A DNA stretch of 61,432 nt from Paracoccaceae bacterium (GTDB taxonomy: Bacteria; Pseudomonadota; Alphaproteobacteria; Rhodobacterales; Rhodobacteraceae): NCBI GenBank assembly GCA_007693835.1, contig RECW01000064.1:1-61432 (forward strand), given 5' to 3'. Of the stretch, positions 31,066-39,448 are shown piece after piece (position 1 is the first letter of the stretch; each line of letters begins with the position of its first letter). The position numbers and the translations under genes were made by a program. The notes under the pieces were generated by a model. The model searched no databases, was not told the DNA's origin, and saw nothing but the letters and a program-made list of their open reading frames with translations.

Positions 31066-33509
31066 TCCGCGGCCCTCGGCATGGCGTCGGCCTGTCGGCC
31101 GGCCTCTTCCTCGTGCGCCTTGAGCGCCGCGCGCAACGTCTCCGGCAGGATGAGCGGGTCAAGGTTCAGGGCGTCGCGGAACTGCTGGAGGCGATGCATC
31201 GTGTGCGCCTCCATCTCCTCGAGCGGCCCGAGAATGAACTCGACCACGGCCATGGCGTCGTGCCGGCCCATGTCGCTGGTGATCATCTTCGGCAGGGCCG
31301 CCACCGCGGCTTCGGGGTCGAACTGCACGATGATCGACTGCTCGTGGATGATCTGCGCGCGATGATCGGGCGAGATGTCGCAAAACGGCGGGTCGTGCGA
31401 CAGCACCTTGGCCGACCGCTCCAGCCGGTTGCGCCGCACCGAGCCGCGCGCCTCCGCCAGCATGATCAGCATGCGGATCACCGCCTCGGCGAAGCCGCCC
31501 CGCTCGATATGGCGGAGCGCCGACTGCACTTCCGGCATCAGCCGGAGTTCGCTGGCCGTCTTCTTGACGCGCCCGAGCGCCCGCGGCGCGCCGAAGGCCG
31601 CCGCCGCCGGCGTGCCCCAGACCGCGTGGAAAAGCGTCTCCACGCCCATGTCGCGGAGATCGCGGAACAGATCGAGGCTCTGCGTCGTCATCTCGGCCCA
31701 GAGCCGTTCGACGCGCAGCAGCGGATTGTCCTCGGCGATCGGCCGACGCTCGGCGCGCGCCTTCGCGGCGAGCCCCTCGACCGGGCGCACGAACGGGTTG
31801 AGGCTGGCGAAGGCGGCCCGCTGCGCGCGCAGCGGATGGAAGACCTTGGCGATCTGGGTCGTGGCGGGCGAGCTGAGCGCCTGTACGGCCGGTCGCGCCA
31901 TAATGTCGTAAAGCTCCGCCGCCACTTCGGAGGCGCGCGACACCGCCGCCATCGCCGCCTCCTCGGTGCGGCCGTCGTCGAAGGCGCCGATGTCGGCAAG
32001 CGTGCGCTTGTGGAACGAGACCACGAAATGCGCCTCGCGACCCTCTCCGATCACGTCCTCGATCAGCATCTCGTAGAGGCCGGGCGCGAGGCTCTCGATG
32101 GTCTTCATCGTCGAGGCCATCTCGGAATGCTCGCGCCGTGCGATCGACGACGAGACGAAGATCCCGAGATGGCCGACCTTGTCATGCACCATGTAGACGA
32201 TGCGCTGACCGCAGAGCTTGATCTCCTCCTCGCTCGCGTAGGCGTCGATGATCCAGTTCAGCGCCTGCTGCGGCGGGGTGATGTTGTCGCCGTGGCTGGC
32301 GAAGACGATGATCGGCGCGCGGATCTTCTTGACGTCGACGAACCGCCCCGGCTCGAGCTCGGCGCGGCCGCGCGCCAGCCGGTTGCCGACGAAAAGCTGC
32401 TCCACGATCCAGCGGATCTCGGCCTCGTTCATCCAGAAATAGCCGCCCCACCACTTCTGGAATTCGAGGAAACGCTCGGCCCCGTCGTCCACCTCGCGGA
32501 AAAGATCATAATACTGGCGGAAAAAGTTCCGCGAGGGGTTGAGGAACTCGAAGTTCTGCACCAGCCAGGCGCCGTCGAAGCGGCCTTCCGACAGGTCCGC
32601 CATGATCATCGCGGGCAGCACGCCGCCGAGCAGACCGCCGTTGTAGCGCATCGGGTTCTCGCCGACGCGGCCCGACCAGTAGGACATCGGCGCGCCGTTG
32701 AAGACCACCGGCCCCACGATGTCGGGGTTGGTCGCGGCGAGCAGCGCCGTGGCCCAGCCGCCCTGGCAGTTGCCGATCACGATGGGCTTGTTGCTGTCGG
32801 GATGCCGGCGCATCACCTCGCGCACGAACTCGGCCTCGGCGCGGGTGACGTCGGCGATGGTCTGGCCGGGCACGGGCTGCGGCTTGAAGCCGATGAAATA
32901 GACCGGATGGCCCTTCGCCAGCGCCACGCCCACCTGGCTGTCGTGCTTGAAGCCGCCGATGCCGGCCCCGTGCCCGGCGCGCGGGTCGATGATGACGTAG
33001 GGGCGCTTCTTCGGGATCGTCGCCATGCCTTCGGGCGGCAGGATGTGCAGCAGCATGTAGTTGCACGGGCGCGGCAGGTCCGCGCCGTCCGTGATCACCT
33101 CGTAGTCGTAGACCAGAACCGGCGGGCAGCCGGCGGCCTCGTGGGCGAGGAAGGCGTCGCCCCGCCGGCGGAAGACGTCGAGCGTCAGGACCATGCGCTG
33201 GGCGAAGTCGGCCGCATAGTCGCTCGCCGCCGTCTGCAGGGACCGCGGCGTCAGCGCCGCCATCGCCGAGGCCGCCTCGCCCGCGGCGCGCGTCAGCGCC
33301 GCGCTGCGTTCGGCGTGGGTCGTTGAGATCCGGTCGAGGTGACGACTGACCGCGTGCGCCAGCAGCGCAGCCTGCCGCCCGCCATGGATCGCGGCGTCGC
33401 TGGCGGCTTGCGTGCGCGCCTCGACCCGTTCGGCGTGAGCGCGGGCGAGAAGCTCCGCGGTCGCCTCGAAATCGGGCGTCGCGGGCGCGTGGTGGTCGGT
33501 TTCGTCCAT
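31062..33509 (-). CDS. DUF3141 protein with PHA-synthase-like alpha/beta-hydrolase core
   Basis: 815 residues. The N-terminal helical region (1-125) is followed by an alpha/beta-hydrolase-like core. A nucleophile elbow GNCQGG with Cys248, Asp408 in SHGDNITPP and His447 in KVGHLGIF give a Cys-Asp-His triad as in polyhydroxyalkanoate synthases. A helical C-terminal half of about 330 residues is not recognised. No signal peptide. DUF3141 proteins have no settled function that I know of. The context (FabI-like, MaoC-Pta and AckA genes) suggests acyl transfer between CoA, polyester or protein. It is unlikely to be a standard PhaC, given its length and the extra C-terminal domain. Confidence 0.85.
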   Translation of the reverse strand: MDETDHHAPATPDFEATAELLARAHAERVEARTQAASDAAIHGGRQAALLAHAVSRHLDRISTTHAERSAALTRAAGEAASAMAALTPRSLQTAASDYAADFAQRMVLTLDVFRRRGDAFLAHEAAGCPPVLVYDYEVITDGADLPRPCNYMLLHILPPEGMATIPKKRPYVIIDPRAGHGAGIGGFKHDSQVGVALAKGHPVYFIGFKPQPVPGQTIADVTRAEAEFVREVMRRHPDSNKPIVIGNCQGGWATALLAATNPDIVGPVVFNGAPMSYWSGRVGENPMRYNGGLLGGVLPAMIMADLSEGRFDGAWLVQNFEFLNPSRNFFRQYYDLFREVDDGAERFLEFQKWWGGYFWMNEAEIRWIVEQLFVGNRLARGRAELEPGRFVDVKKIRAPIIVFASHGDNITPPQQALNWIIDAYASEEEIKLCGQRIVYMVHDKVGHLGIFVSSSIARREHSEMASTMKTIESLAPGLYEMLIEDVIGEGREAHFVVSFHKRTLADIGAFDDGRTEEAAMAAVSRASEVAAELYDIMARPAVQALSSPATTQIAKVFHPLRAQRAAFASLNPFVRPVEGLAAKARAERRPIAEDNPLLRVERLWAEMTTQSLDLFRDLRDMGVETLFHAVWGTPAAAAFGAPRALGRVKKTASELRLMPEVQSALRHIERGGFAEAVIRMLIMLAEARGSVRRNRLERSAKVLSHDPPFCDISPDHRAQIIHEQSIIVQFDPEAAVAALPKMITSDMGRHDAMAVVEFILGPLEEMEAHTMHRLQQFRDALNLDPLILPETLRAALKAHEEEAGRQADAMPRAAE

Positions 33510-33522
33510 GGTCGGACTCCGT

Positions 33523-34284
33523 TCAGGCGATGATGTTGAAGCCGCCGTCGATCAAGTGGACGCCGCCCGTAGCCGCCGCGCCGTGGGCCGCGAGCCAGAC
33601 GCAGGCGGCGCCGCAATCCTCGAGGGTGGAGAGCCGGCGCATCGGCGCGCGCGCCTCGGCGTCGGCGAGCATCGCGTCGAACCCGGAGATCCCGCCGCCG
33701 GCGCGCGTCGGCATCGGGCCGGGGCTGAGGGCGTGGACCGAGACGCCCTTCCCGCCGAGTTCGTAGGCGAGATAGCGCACCGCGGACTCGAGCGCGGCCT
33801 TGACCGGCCCCATGACGCCATAGCTCGGCACGACGCTGGTCGAGCCCTGGAACGTCATCGTCACGCAGGCTGCGCCCGGGCGCAGCAGCGGTTCCGCGCG
33901 GCGCATCATGCGCAGGAAGGAATGCACCGAGACGTCCATCGCCTTGGCGAACCCCGCGCTGGAGCAATCGATGACGCGCCCGTGGAGATCCTCCCTGGGG
34001 CAGAAGGCGATGGCGTGGACCAGCACGTCGAGCCCGCCCCACTTCTCGGCGATCGCGGCGAACAGGGCGTCGTGCTGGGCGTCGTCCTCGACGTCGAGGG
34101 GCAGATAGATCTCGGCGCCGACCGCCTCGGCGAGCGGGCGGACGAAACGGTCCGCCTTCTCGTTGAGATAGGTCATCGCGATGTCGGCGCCGGCGGCCTT
34201 CAGCGCCCGCGCGCATCCCCAGGCGATGGAGCTGTCGTTCGCGACGCCCGCCACAAGAGCCTTCCGTCCAGCGAGGGCCGTCAT
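33523..34284 (-). CDS. FabI-like enoyl reductase (SDR), first gene of the DUF3141 operon
   Basis: 253 residues. NADH motif VAGVANDSSIAWG and the FabI-type pattern with Tyr155 and Lys162 (SYGVMGPVKAALE). The second active-site tyrosine (Tyr146 of E. coli FabI) is Phe145 here, in TFQGST instead of SYLGAE. It keeps the C-terminal GGVHLIDGGFNI segment. A GGGAGA ribosome site precedes the ATG at 34284. An accessory paralogue is more likely than the housekeeping fatty-acid reductase, given the operon. The natural substrate may be an enoyl-CoA rather than an enoyl-ACP (inference). Confidence 0.85.
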   Translation of the reverse strand: MTALAGRKALVAGVANDSSIAWGCARALKAAGADIAMTYLNEKADRFVRPLAEAVGAEIYLPLDVEDDAQHDALFAAIAEKWGGLDVLVHAIAFCPREDLHGRVIDCSSAGFAKAMDVSVHSFLRMMRRAEPLLRPGAACVTMTFQGSTSVVPSYGVMGPVKAALESAVRYLAYELGGKGVSVHALSPGPMPTRAGGGISGFDAMLADAEARAPMRRLSTLEDCGAACVWLAAHGAAATGGVHLIDGGFNIIA

Positions 34285-34861
34285 GCGATTCTCCCGTTTT
34301 GCTGCGCTGCACACTAACGCAGCTTGGTGAACGCCGTGAGACATTTGCAAGGTGAAAGATCGCCTGAAGCGGCAACATCCGGTTAACGCGGGCGCAGGCT
34401 GAAGGTAGGTCGGGCGCGATCGGCGCGCGGCCCCGTCAGCGCGGCGCGAAAACGGCGGCGGCGCTGGGCGCTCGGCGCGCATGACGGCCGGGTTTCGCCG
34501 TCGGCTGCGATCGCTCTGAACCGGGTCAGAATCGACCGGCCAGCGCCGCTCGGGCGATGGCCCGAAGCTTTCGCAGGGGAGAGCCTCTTGTCGCGCCATT
34601 GAAAAAATGCCATCTGCCACGCCGAGCAGGGCCGAAGCGTGACAGCGCACGGGACATGAGGCGTTCGGGACGTCAGGCGTTCGCGAAGCCTCAGCGTTGC
34701 CACGCCACGCAGTCACGCCGCCTGCGCTCGGTCCGCCGCTCCGCGTTCACGCCGGAGGGGTCGGGCGCAACCGGGGTCCCGCTTCGACATGAGCGGATGG
34801 TCCCACGAGACCGAAAAACAAGGAGAGGCGGGCTTCATCGCTTCCGCCGGGAGATGACGAG
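34285..34861 (+). other. 577-base intergenic region between fabI-like and rpmJ genes
   Basis: It holds the upstream region of the divergent fabI-like gene, including the inverted repeat at 34301-34323, and the leader of rpmJ. A frame at 34557-34865 encodes a very basic, low-complexity product running into rpmJ and was not accepted. No tRNA, clear terminator or convincing promoter was recognised in 34400-34840. An unannotated small RNA remains possible. Confidence 0.5.
34301..34323. promoter_or_regulatory. TGC-rich inverted repeat upstream of the fabI-like gene
   Basis: GCTGCG (34301-34306), 11 bases, then CGCAGC (34318-34323), with a second CTGC inside (34307-34310). It lies immediately upstream of the ribosome site of the DUF3141 operon. 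The TGC-rich, symmetrical character recalls operators of the PHB regulator PhaR in alphaproteobacteria. The match is by eye only. Confidence 0.35.
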
Positions 34862-34987
34862 ATGAAGGTCTGCAACTCGCTGAAGTCGCTCAAGTCGCGG
34901 CACAAGGATTGTCGCGTGGTGCGCCGTAAAGGCCGCGTCTACGTGATCAACAAGGTTCAGAAGAAGTTCAAGGCGCGCCAGGGCTGA
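34862..34987 (+). CDS. rpmJ: 50S ribosomal protein L36
   Basis: 41 residues: [11 protein letters not shown], then [18 protein letters not shown] and ending KFKARQG. This is the longer L36 form common in alphaproteobacteria, without the C-x2-C...C-x4-H zinc set of the short form (only Cys4 and Cys17 remain). GGGAG lies 8 bases upstream. A strong terminator follows 22 bases after the stop, so it is a monocistronic unit or the last gene of one. Confidence 0.95.
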   Translation: MKVCNSLKSLKSRHKDCRVVRRKGRVYVINKVQKKFKARQG

Positions 34988-35009
34988 GAGCCCGACGCCA
35001 CAGACGGAA

Positions 35010-35041
35010 GGCGCGGCGTCGGACGCCGCGCCTTTTCTTTT
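35010..35041 (+). terminator. Rho-independent terminator after rpmJ
   Basis: GGCGCGGCGTC and GACGCCGCGCC form a perfect 11-bp inverted repeat (35010-35020 and 35022-35032) with one base between them. TTTTCTTTT follows (35033-35041). It ends 5 bases before the convergent DUF4168 gene. Confidence 0.9.
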
Positions 35042-35045
35042 CGCC

Positions 35046-35381
35046 TTACCGGTCCATCGACTCCATCGTCTCGACGACCCGGCTGGCCAGCTCCGGGTCG
35101 GTGGCCGTGGCGGTGGCGATGGCGTTGTAGCCGTCCACGTCGATCTGCGGGATCGCCTCGATGGCGGCGATCATCTCGGCCGTGGCCTGGTCCATCAGAA
35201 CGGCCTGCTCGTCGGGGTCGCCGGCCGCTTCGAGCCGCGGCGCGTAGGTCTCGCGGATGTCCTGAACCGCGAGCGCGGCCGTCGCGAAGGCCTCCACCTG
35301 CGCGTCGTCGAAATCCTGTGCGGCTGCGCCGAACGCGAGACCGGCGGACAGCGCGGCGGCGGCGATCATCGGGCGGAACAT
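35046..35381 (-). CDS. Exported DUF4168-like protein
   Basis: 111 residues. The signal peptide (MFRPMIAAAALSAGLAFGAAA, cut after AAAQ) is followed by a mostly helical acidic mature domain. The pattern YAPRLEAAGDPDEQ...EAIPQIDVDGYNAI...DPELA matches the DUF4168 family. Function unknown. It is a single gene, convergent with rpmJ. Confidence 0.8.
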   Translation of the reverse strand: MFRPMIAAAALSAGLAFGAAAQDFDDAQVEAFATAALAVQDIRETYAPRLEAAGDPDEQAVLMDQATAEMIAAIEAIPQIDVDGYNAIATATATDPELASRVVETMESMDR

Positions 35382-35488
35382 GACGTCTCCTTCGTGTCCA
35401 ATTCGTCGTCAGGGCCGCACGCGCCCACGCCCGGCCCAGTCAGCGACGTAATCGCCTTCGCCGCGCATGCAACCGACCCCGGAGGCCG

Positions 35489-36712
35489 TCAGTCGTATTT
35501 CCGCTGGTCGTCGATCACCTTCCCGTCATTGGGCAGCGATCCGATGGGAACGATCCGGACCGCTCCGGACAACTTCAGAACGTCGCGCGCGGTCGCCGCG
35601 ACCGCCGACGCAAGATCGGGCACGTCAGGGGCCTCGGCCGCGATCTCGAAGGCGTCCTGCTCTCCGTCGCGGGTGATGGTGAGGCGGGCGCGCATCACCA
35701 GCTTGTGGCGGTCGCAGATCGTCGCGATCTGCTCGGGGCGCACGAACATGCCCTTGATCTTGGCGGTCTGGTCGGCCCGACCCATCCACCCCCTGATCCG
35801 CGGGCCGGTGCGGCCGCAGGGGCTGGCGCCCGGCATCATCGCCGACAGGTCTCCGGTCGCGAATCGGATCAGCGGGTAATCGGCGTTCAGCGCCGTCACC
35901 ACCACTTCGCCCACCTCGCCCTCGGCCACAGGGTCGCCGGTGCCGGGCCGCACGATCTCGACGATCACGCTCTCGTCGAGAAGCATCCCCTCCTGCGCCG
36001 GGCTCTCGTAGGCGACCAGCCCGAGGTCGGCGGTCGCATAGCACTGCAGCACGCTGACGCCGCGGTCGGCGTATTCCTGCCGGAGCGACGGGAAAAGCGC
36101 TCCGCCCGACACCAGCGCCCGGGTGATGGAGGAGAGATCGGCGCGCAGGTCGGGCGCCTTGTCGAGGATGACCTTCAGGAAATCCGGCGTGCCGGCCCAG
36201 AAGCCGGGGCGCAGGTGCGCCGCAGCCTGAACCTGCGCCTCGGTGTTCCCGACGCCGCCCGGGAACACGGCCGCGCCGACCGCCCGCGCGCCGCTCTCGA
36301 TCATCATGCCCGCGGGCGTCAGGTGATAGGCGAAGCAGTTGTGCAGCAGGTCGCCCTTGCGCAGCCCCGCCGCGTGCAGCGCCCGTCCGAAGCGCCACCA
36401 GTCGTGGCCCACGCCGCCCGGTTCGAAGATCGGGCCGGGGCTCATGAAGACGTGCCCGCAGAACCCCGCCGCGAAGCCGCCGAGCGGCGGCGCGGCCTTC
36501 TGCGCCTCCCCGAGCGCGCTCTTGCGCAGCACCGGCAGCCGCGCGAGCGCCGCCCGGTCCGTCACCGCCTCCGGGTCGACGTCGGCGAGCATGGCGCCCA
36601 CCGCCGGCGCGGCGCGCTTCGACGCCGCGATGTGCGCGCGCAGGCACTCGAACTGCGCGTGCTCGCGTTCGTCGGCGCTGCGCGTCTCCAGCGCGTCGTA
36701 ATGGTCTGCCAC
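35489..36712 (-). CDS. PaaK-like adenylate-forming acyl-CoA ligase with altered P-loop
   Basis: 407 residues, close to phenylacetate-CoA ligases in the C-terminal half: CYATADLGLVAYES, LIRFATGDLSAM and GRADQTAKIKGMFVRPEQI. The canonical SSGTTG nucleotide loop is replaced by FMSPGPIFEPG near residue 90. The rest of the fold (GVGNTEAQV, GTPDFLKVIL) is kept. It may activate an aromatic or other carboxylate, or have lost adenylation. It is the last gene of the ABC-importer operon, 61 bases after the FAD oxidase. Confidence 0.82.
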   Translation of the reverse strand: MADHYDALETRSADEREHAQFECLRAHIAASKRAAPAVGAMLADVDPEAVTDRAALARLPVLRKSALGEAQKAAPPLGGFAAGFCGHVFMSPGPIFEPGGVGHDWWRFGRALHAAGLRKGDLLHNCFAYHLTPAGMMIESGARAVGAAVFPGGVGNTEAQVQAAAHLRPGFWAGTPDFLKVILDKAPDLRADLSSITRALVSGGALFPSLRQEYADRGVSVLQCYATADLGLVAYESPAQEGMLLDESVIVEIVRPGTGDPVAEGEVGEVVVTALNADYPLIRFATGDLSAMMPGASPCGRTGPRIRGWMGRADQTAKIKGMFVRPEQIATICDRHKLVMRARLTITRDGEQDAFEIAAEAPDVPDLASAVAATARDVLKLSGAVRIVPIGSLPNDGKVIDDQRKYD

Positions 36713-36773
36713 GGTGCGGCCCTCCTCGCGGATTTTTCCCGCGCCGACCCTACCGCGCCACGCCGCGCCGGCG

Positions 36774-38174
36774 CTACTCCACCGCCGTCATGCCCGGGAA
36801 CAGGTAGAAGCCGCCCTTGTCGAAATCGTAGTCCGGGTCGTCCCAGGCGATCATCTTGCCGGGGTTGAGCAGGCCCTTGGGGTCGGTCTCGCGCTTGAAC
36901 GCCAGCTGCACGGGGTCGGACTGCTTCATGCCGCCCTCCTCCAGCGTGTAGCGGTGCGGGTTGAAGATCGGGCAGCCGTGCGCCTCGTGCAGCGCCATGA
37001 TCTCCTCCAGCCGCGCCTCGGTGGTGTAGCGCACCAGCGGCAGGCCCATCGCCACCACCGCGCCGTTGAAGCGCACCCATTCGGCGTGACCCGGCACCTC
37101 GTCGCCGAAGAGCCGCTGCATCTCGGAGAGCTTCGCCACCGGATCGCCGGCGTAGAGCACTTGCAGATAGGTGATCTTCGGGTCGACCCGCAGCGCCCGC
37201 AGCGTGGTGTGGTTCCACGCCAGTTCGAACCCGGGCGGCAGCCCCTCCGTCCAGTCGCGGTCGCTGCGGAACAGCACGCGCGCCGCCTTGTGACGCGCCG
37301 TGACGGCCAGCGCCGCGTCAAGCGCATGGTCGGCGACAGTCGCGATCGCGACATGCGCGCCCTCGGGGATGAACGGCTTGTGGCGCAGGAAATAGGCGTG
37401 GGGCGCCGGCGCCGCGACGGTCGCCAGCTCCTTCAGCAGCAGCCCGTCCTGGTGCGCCATGTCGCTGGCGTAGCGGTTGGCGTCCTCCCACGCATCGAAG
37501 CCCACCAGCAGGTCGATCCACTCGTAGGCGGGCGCAAGCGGCATCTCGACTTCGGTGATGATCCCGTTCACCCCGTAGGCGTGGCTCGCCTTGTGGATGG
37601 CGTCGCCGGTCAGCTCGATCACCCGCGGCTCGGCCTCCATGGTGACGAGGCGGAGCTTCAGGATGTTGCCCGCGTCGCGCAACCCGCCCCAGCGGATCGA
37701 CCCCACGCCGCCCGAACCGCCCGCGATGAACCCGCCGATCGAGGCGGTGTGGTAGGTCGAGGGGTGCAGCCGCAGCTCCTGCCCCGACTGCGCCCGCGTC
37801 TCCCGGTCGACGTCGGCGATGATGGCCCCCGCCTCGACCCGCACGCGGCCGGGGCCGATCTCCTTCACGGCCGTCATCGCCTTGGTGTGCAGGATCATGC
37901 CGCCCGAAAGCGGCATGGCCTGCCCGTAGTTGCCGGTGCCCGCCCCCCGCGTCGTGACCGGCACGTCGTGGGCGTAGGCCGCCGCCAGCGCCGCGACCAC
38001 CTCCGCCTCGGACTTCGGCGCGACGACGAAATCGGCCGTCAGATGGTCCATCCGCGCCTTCAGCGGCGGCGAATACCAGAAGAAGTCCCGCGACTTCTGG
38101 CGCACGGTCGCCGGATTGTCGTCGAGGTCGAGATGGGCGAGCGCGGCCTTGCAGCCGGCGATGTCCGCAGTCAT
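36774..38174 (-). CDS. FAD-linked oxidase (GlcD/FAD_binding_4 family)
   Basis: 466 residues. The PCMH-type FAD domain (about 50-225) has TTRGAGTGNYGQAMPLSGG and STYHTASIGGFIAGGSGGVGS. A C-terminal substrate domain ends in the typical KGLLNPGKMI. It oxidises a 2-hydroxy acid, amine or similar compound. The electron acceptor is not evident. There is no signal peptide. The ATG overlaps the upstream amidohydrolase stop (ATGA), so both act in one pathway. Confidence 0.85.
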   Translation of the reverse strand: MTADIAGCKAALAHLDLDDNPATVRQKSRDFFWYSPPLKARMDHLTADFVVAPKSEAEVVAALAAAYAHDVPVTTRGAGTGNYGQAMPLSGGMILHTKAMTAVKEIGPGRVRVEAGAIIADVDRETRAQSGQELRLHPSTYHTASIGGFIAGGSGGVGSIRWGGLRDAGNILKLRLVTMEAEPRVIELTGDAIHKASHAYGVNGIITEVEMPLAPAYEWIDLLVGFDAWEDANRYASDMAHQDGLLLKELATVAAPAPHAYFLRHKPFIPEGAHVAIATVADHALDAALAVTARHKAARVLFRSDRDWTEGLPPGFELAWNHTTLRALRVDPKITYLQVLYAGDPVAKLSEMQRLFGDEVPGHAEWVRFNGAVVAMGLPLVRYTTEARLEEIMALHEAHGCPIFNPHRYTLEEGGMKQSDPVQLAFKRETDPKGLLNPGKMIAWDDPDYDFDKGGFYLFPGMTAVE

Positions 38175-39448
38175 GTCGGCTCCATCAGCGCGTCGAGTTC
38201 GGCGTAGTCGGGCGGCGCCGCGACCACGGGCCGGCCGGCGCGCACCGTCAGCCGGTCGGCGTGGGGGCGCGAGAGCAGTTCGGTCCAGCCGCGCGCCGGG
38301 AAGATCGTGAAATCCGCAGGCCCGCCTTCGCGCAGGACGCCCGCGTCGATTCCCATCACGGCGGCGGGCGTCGGGCCGAAGGCGGCGGGCCAGTCGCCGA
38401 CGGGGTGGTCGAGATGGGCGATCCGCGTCGCCTCCCGCATCACCTCCAGCATGTCGAGGTCGCCGTAGGCGTAGAACGGATCGCGGGTGTTGTCGGAGGC
38501 GAAGGCGACCGGCACGCCCCGCGCCTTGAGCTCGTGCACCAGCGTCACGCCGCGCCACCGCGGCGTGCGCCCTGCGCCGCGACCCTGCAGATACATGTTG
38601 CAGAGCGGCAGAGACACCACCGCCAGCCCCGCCTCCGCCACAAGGTCCATGGTGCGCGCGGCTTCGTCCTCGTCCTGCACCGAGAGCGAACAGCAGTGGC
38701 CGCAGAGCACGCGCCCCTCGAACCCGTTGCGCAGCTTCGCCCGCGCGATGGCGGCGAGGCTGACGGCGCCGGGGTCGCCGCTCTCGTCGGCGTGGAAATC
38801 CGCGTCGAGCCCCCGGTCCGCGGCGGCGCGGAAGAAGACGTCGAGGCGTTCGTCCATGTCGGGAACCATGTAGGTCACCGTGCCCAGAACCCCGCCCGAG
38901 CGCGCCACCTCGTCGGCGATGGCGTCGAACTCGGCGTCGCCCACCTGGTCGATGGCGGTCAGCGCGACGCCCTGCAGCGCGATCCGCCCGGCCCACTCCG
39001 CCCGCATCTCGCGGAACACGCCCCAGCTGATCGCCGTCTGCGCGCCGAAGCTGTCGAGGTGGGTGCGGATCGCCCCTGTCCCGTGCGCCCAGGCGCAGCG
39101 CAGCGCGAAGTCCATCCGCGCCCGCACGTCGCGCTCGGACCAGTTCGCGTCCCGGTCCGCGCGCACGCTCGCCAGCGCGTCGTCGAACGTGCCGGTGCGG
39201 TTCGGCCGGCGCGGCCAGATGTGGCCCTTGTCGAGGTGGGTGTGGCAGTCGACGAAGGCGGGCAGCACGACGGCCCCCTTCAGGTCCACCGCCGGCGCGT
39301 CCGACGGCGCGAAGGAGAGCCGCCCGTCCGTCACGGTGACTTCGGTCTCGACGAAACCCTCGGCGTCCACGGCGCCGCCTTCGATCATCGCGGCGGGCGC
39401 GCGCGCCCGCGTGAGCCGGTAGCGGCCTTCGGGCAGGCGCCAGCGCAT
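38171..39448 (-). CDS. Amidohydrolase, cytosine deaminase-like
   Basis: 425 residues of the metal-dependent amidohydrolase superfamily. Metal ligands are in FVDCHTHLDKGH, DFHADESGD (His), CGHCCSLS (His) and ASDNTRDP (Asp). The DKGH and SDN patterns resemble bacterial cytosine deaminases and related N-heterocycle hydrolases. It is placed between an importer and an FAD oxidase, so it probably opens or deaminates the imported compound. The start overlaps the permease stop (TGATG). Confidence 0.85.
   Translation of the reverse strand: MRWRLPEGRYRLTRARAPAAMIEGGAVDAEGFVETEVTVTDGRLSFAPSDAPAVDLKGAVVLPAFVDCHTHLDKGHIWPRRPNRTGTFDDALASVRADRDANWSERDVRARMDFALRCAWAHGTGAIRTHLDSFGAQTAISWGVFREMRAEWAGRIALQGVALTAIDQVGDAEFDAIADEVARSGGVLGTVTYMVPDMDERLDVFFRAAADRGLDADFHADESGDPGAVSLAAIARAKLRNGFEGRVLCGHCCSLSVQDEDEAARTMDLVAEAGLAVVSLPLCNMYLQGRGAGRTPRWRGVTLVHELKARGVPVAFASDNTRDPFYAYGDLDMLEVMREATRIAHLDHPVGDWPAAFGPTPAAVMGIDAGVLREGGPADFTIFPARGWTELLSRPHADRLTVRAGRPVVAAPPDYAELDALMEPT

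Noticed and set aside
31062-33509. Annotating the DUF3141 gene as PHA synthase phaC
   Set aside because: The triad is similar, but the protein is far longer, has a large unrecognised C-terminal half, and no phasin, phaA or phaB genes are adjacent.
34557-34865. 102-codon frame before rpmJ
   Set aside because: Very basic, no recognisable domain, poor ribosome site, and it runs into the rpmJ start. Treated as non-coding.
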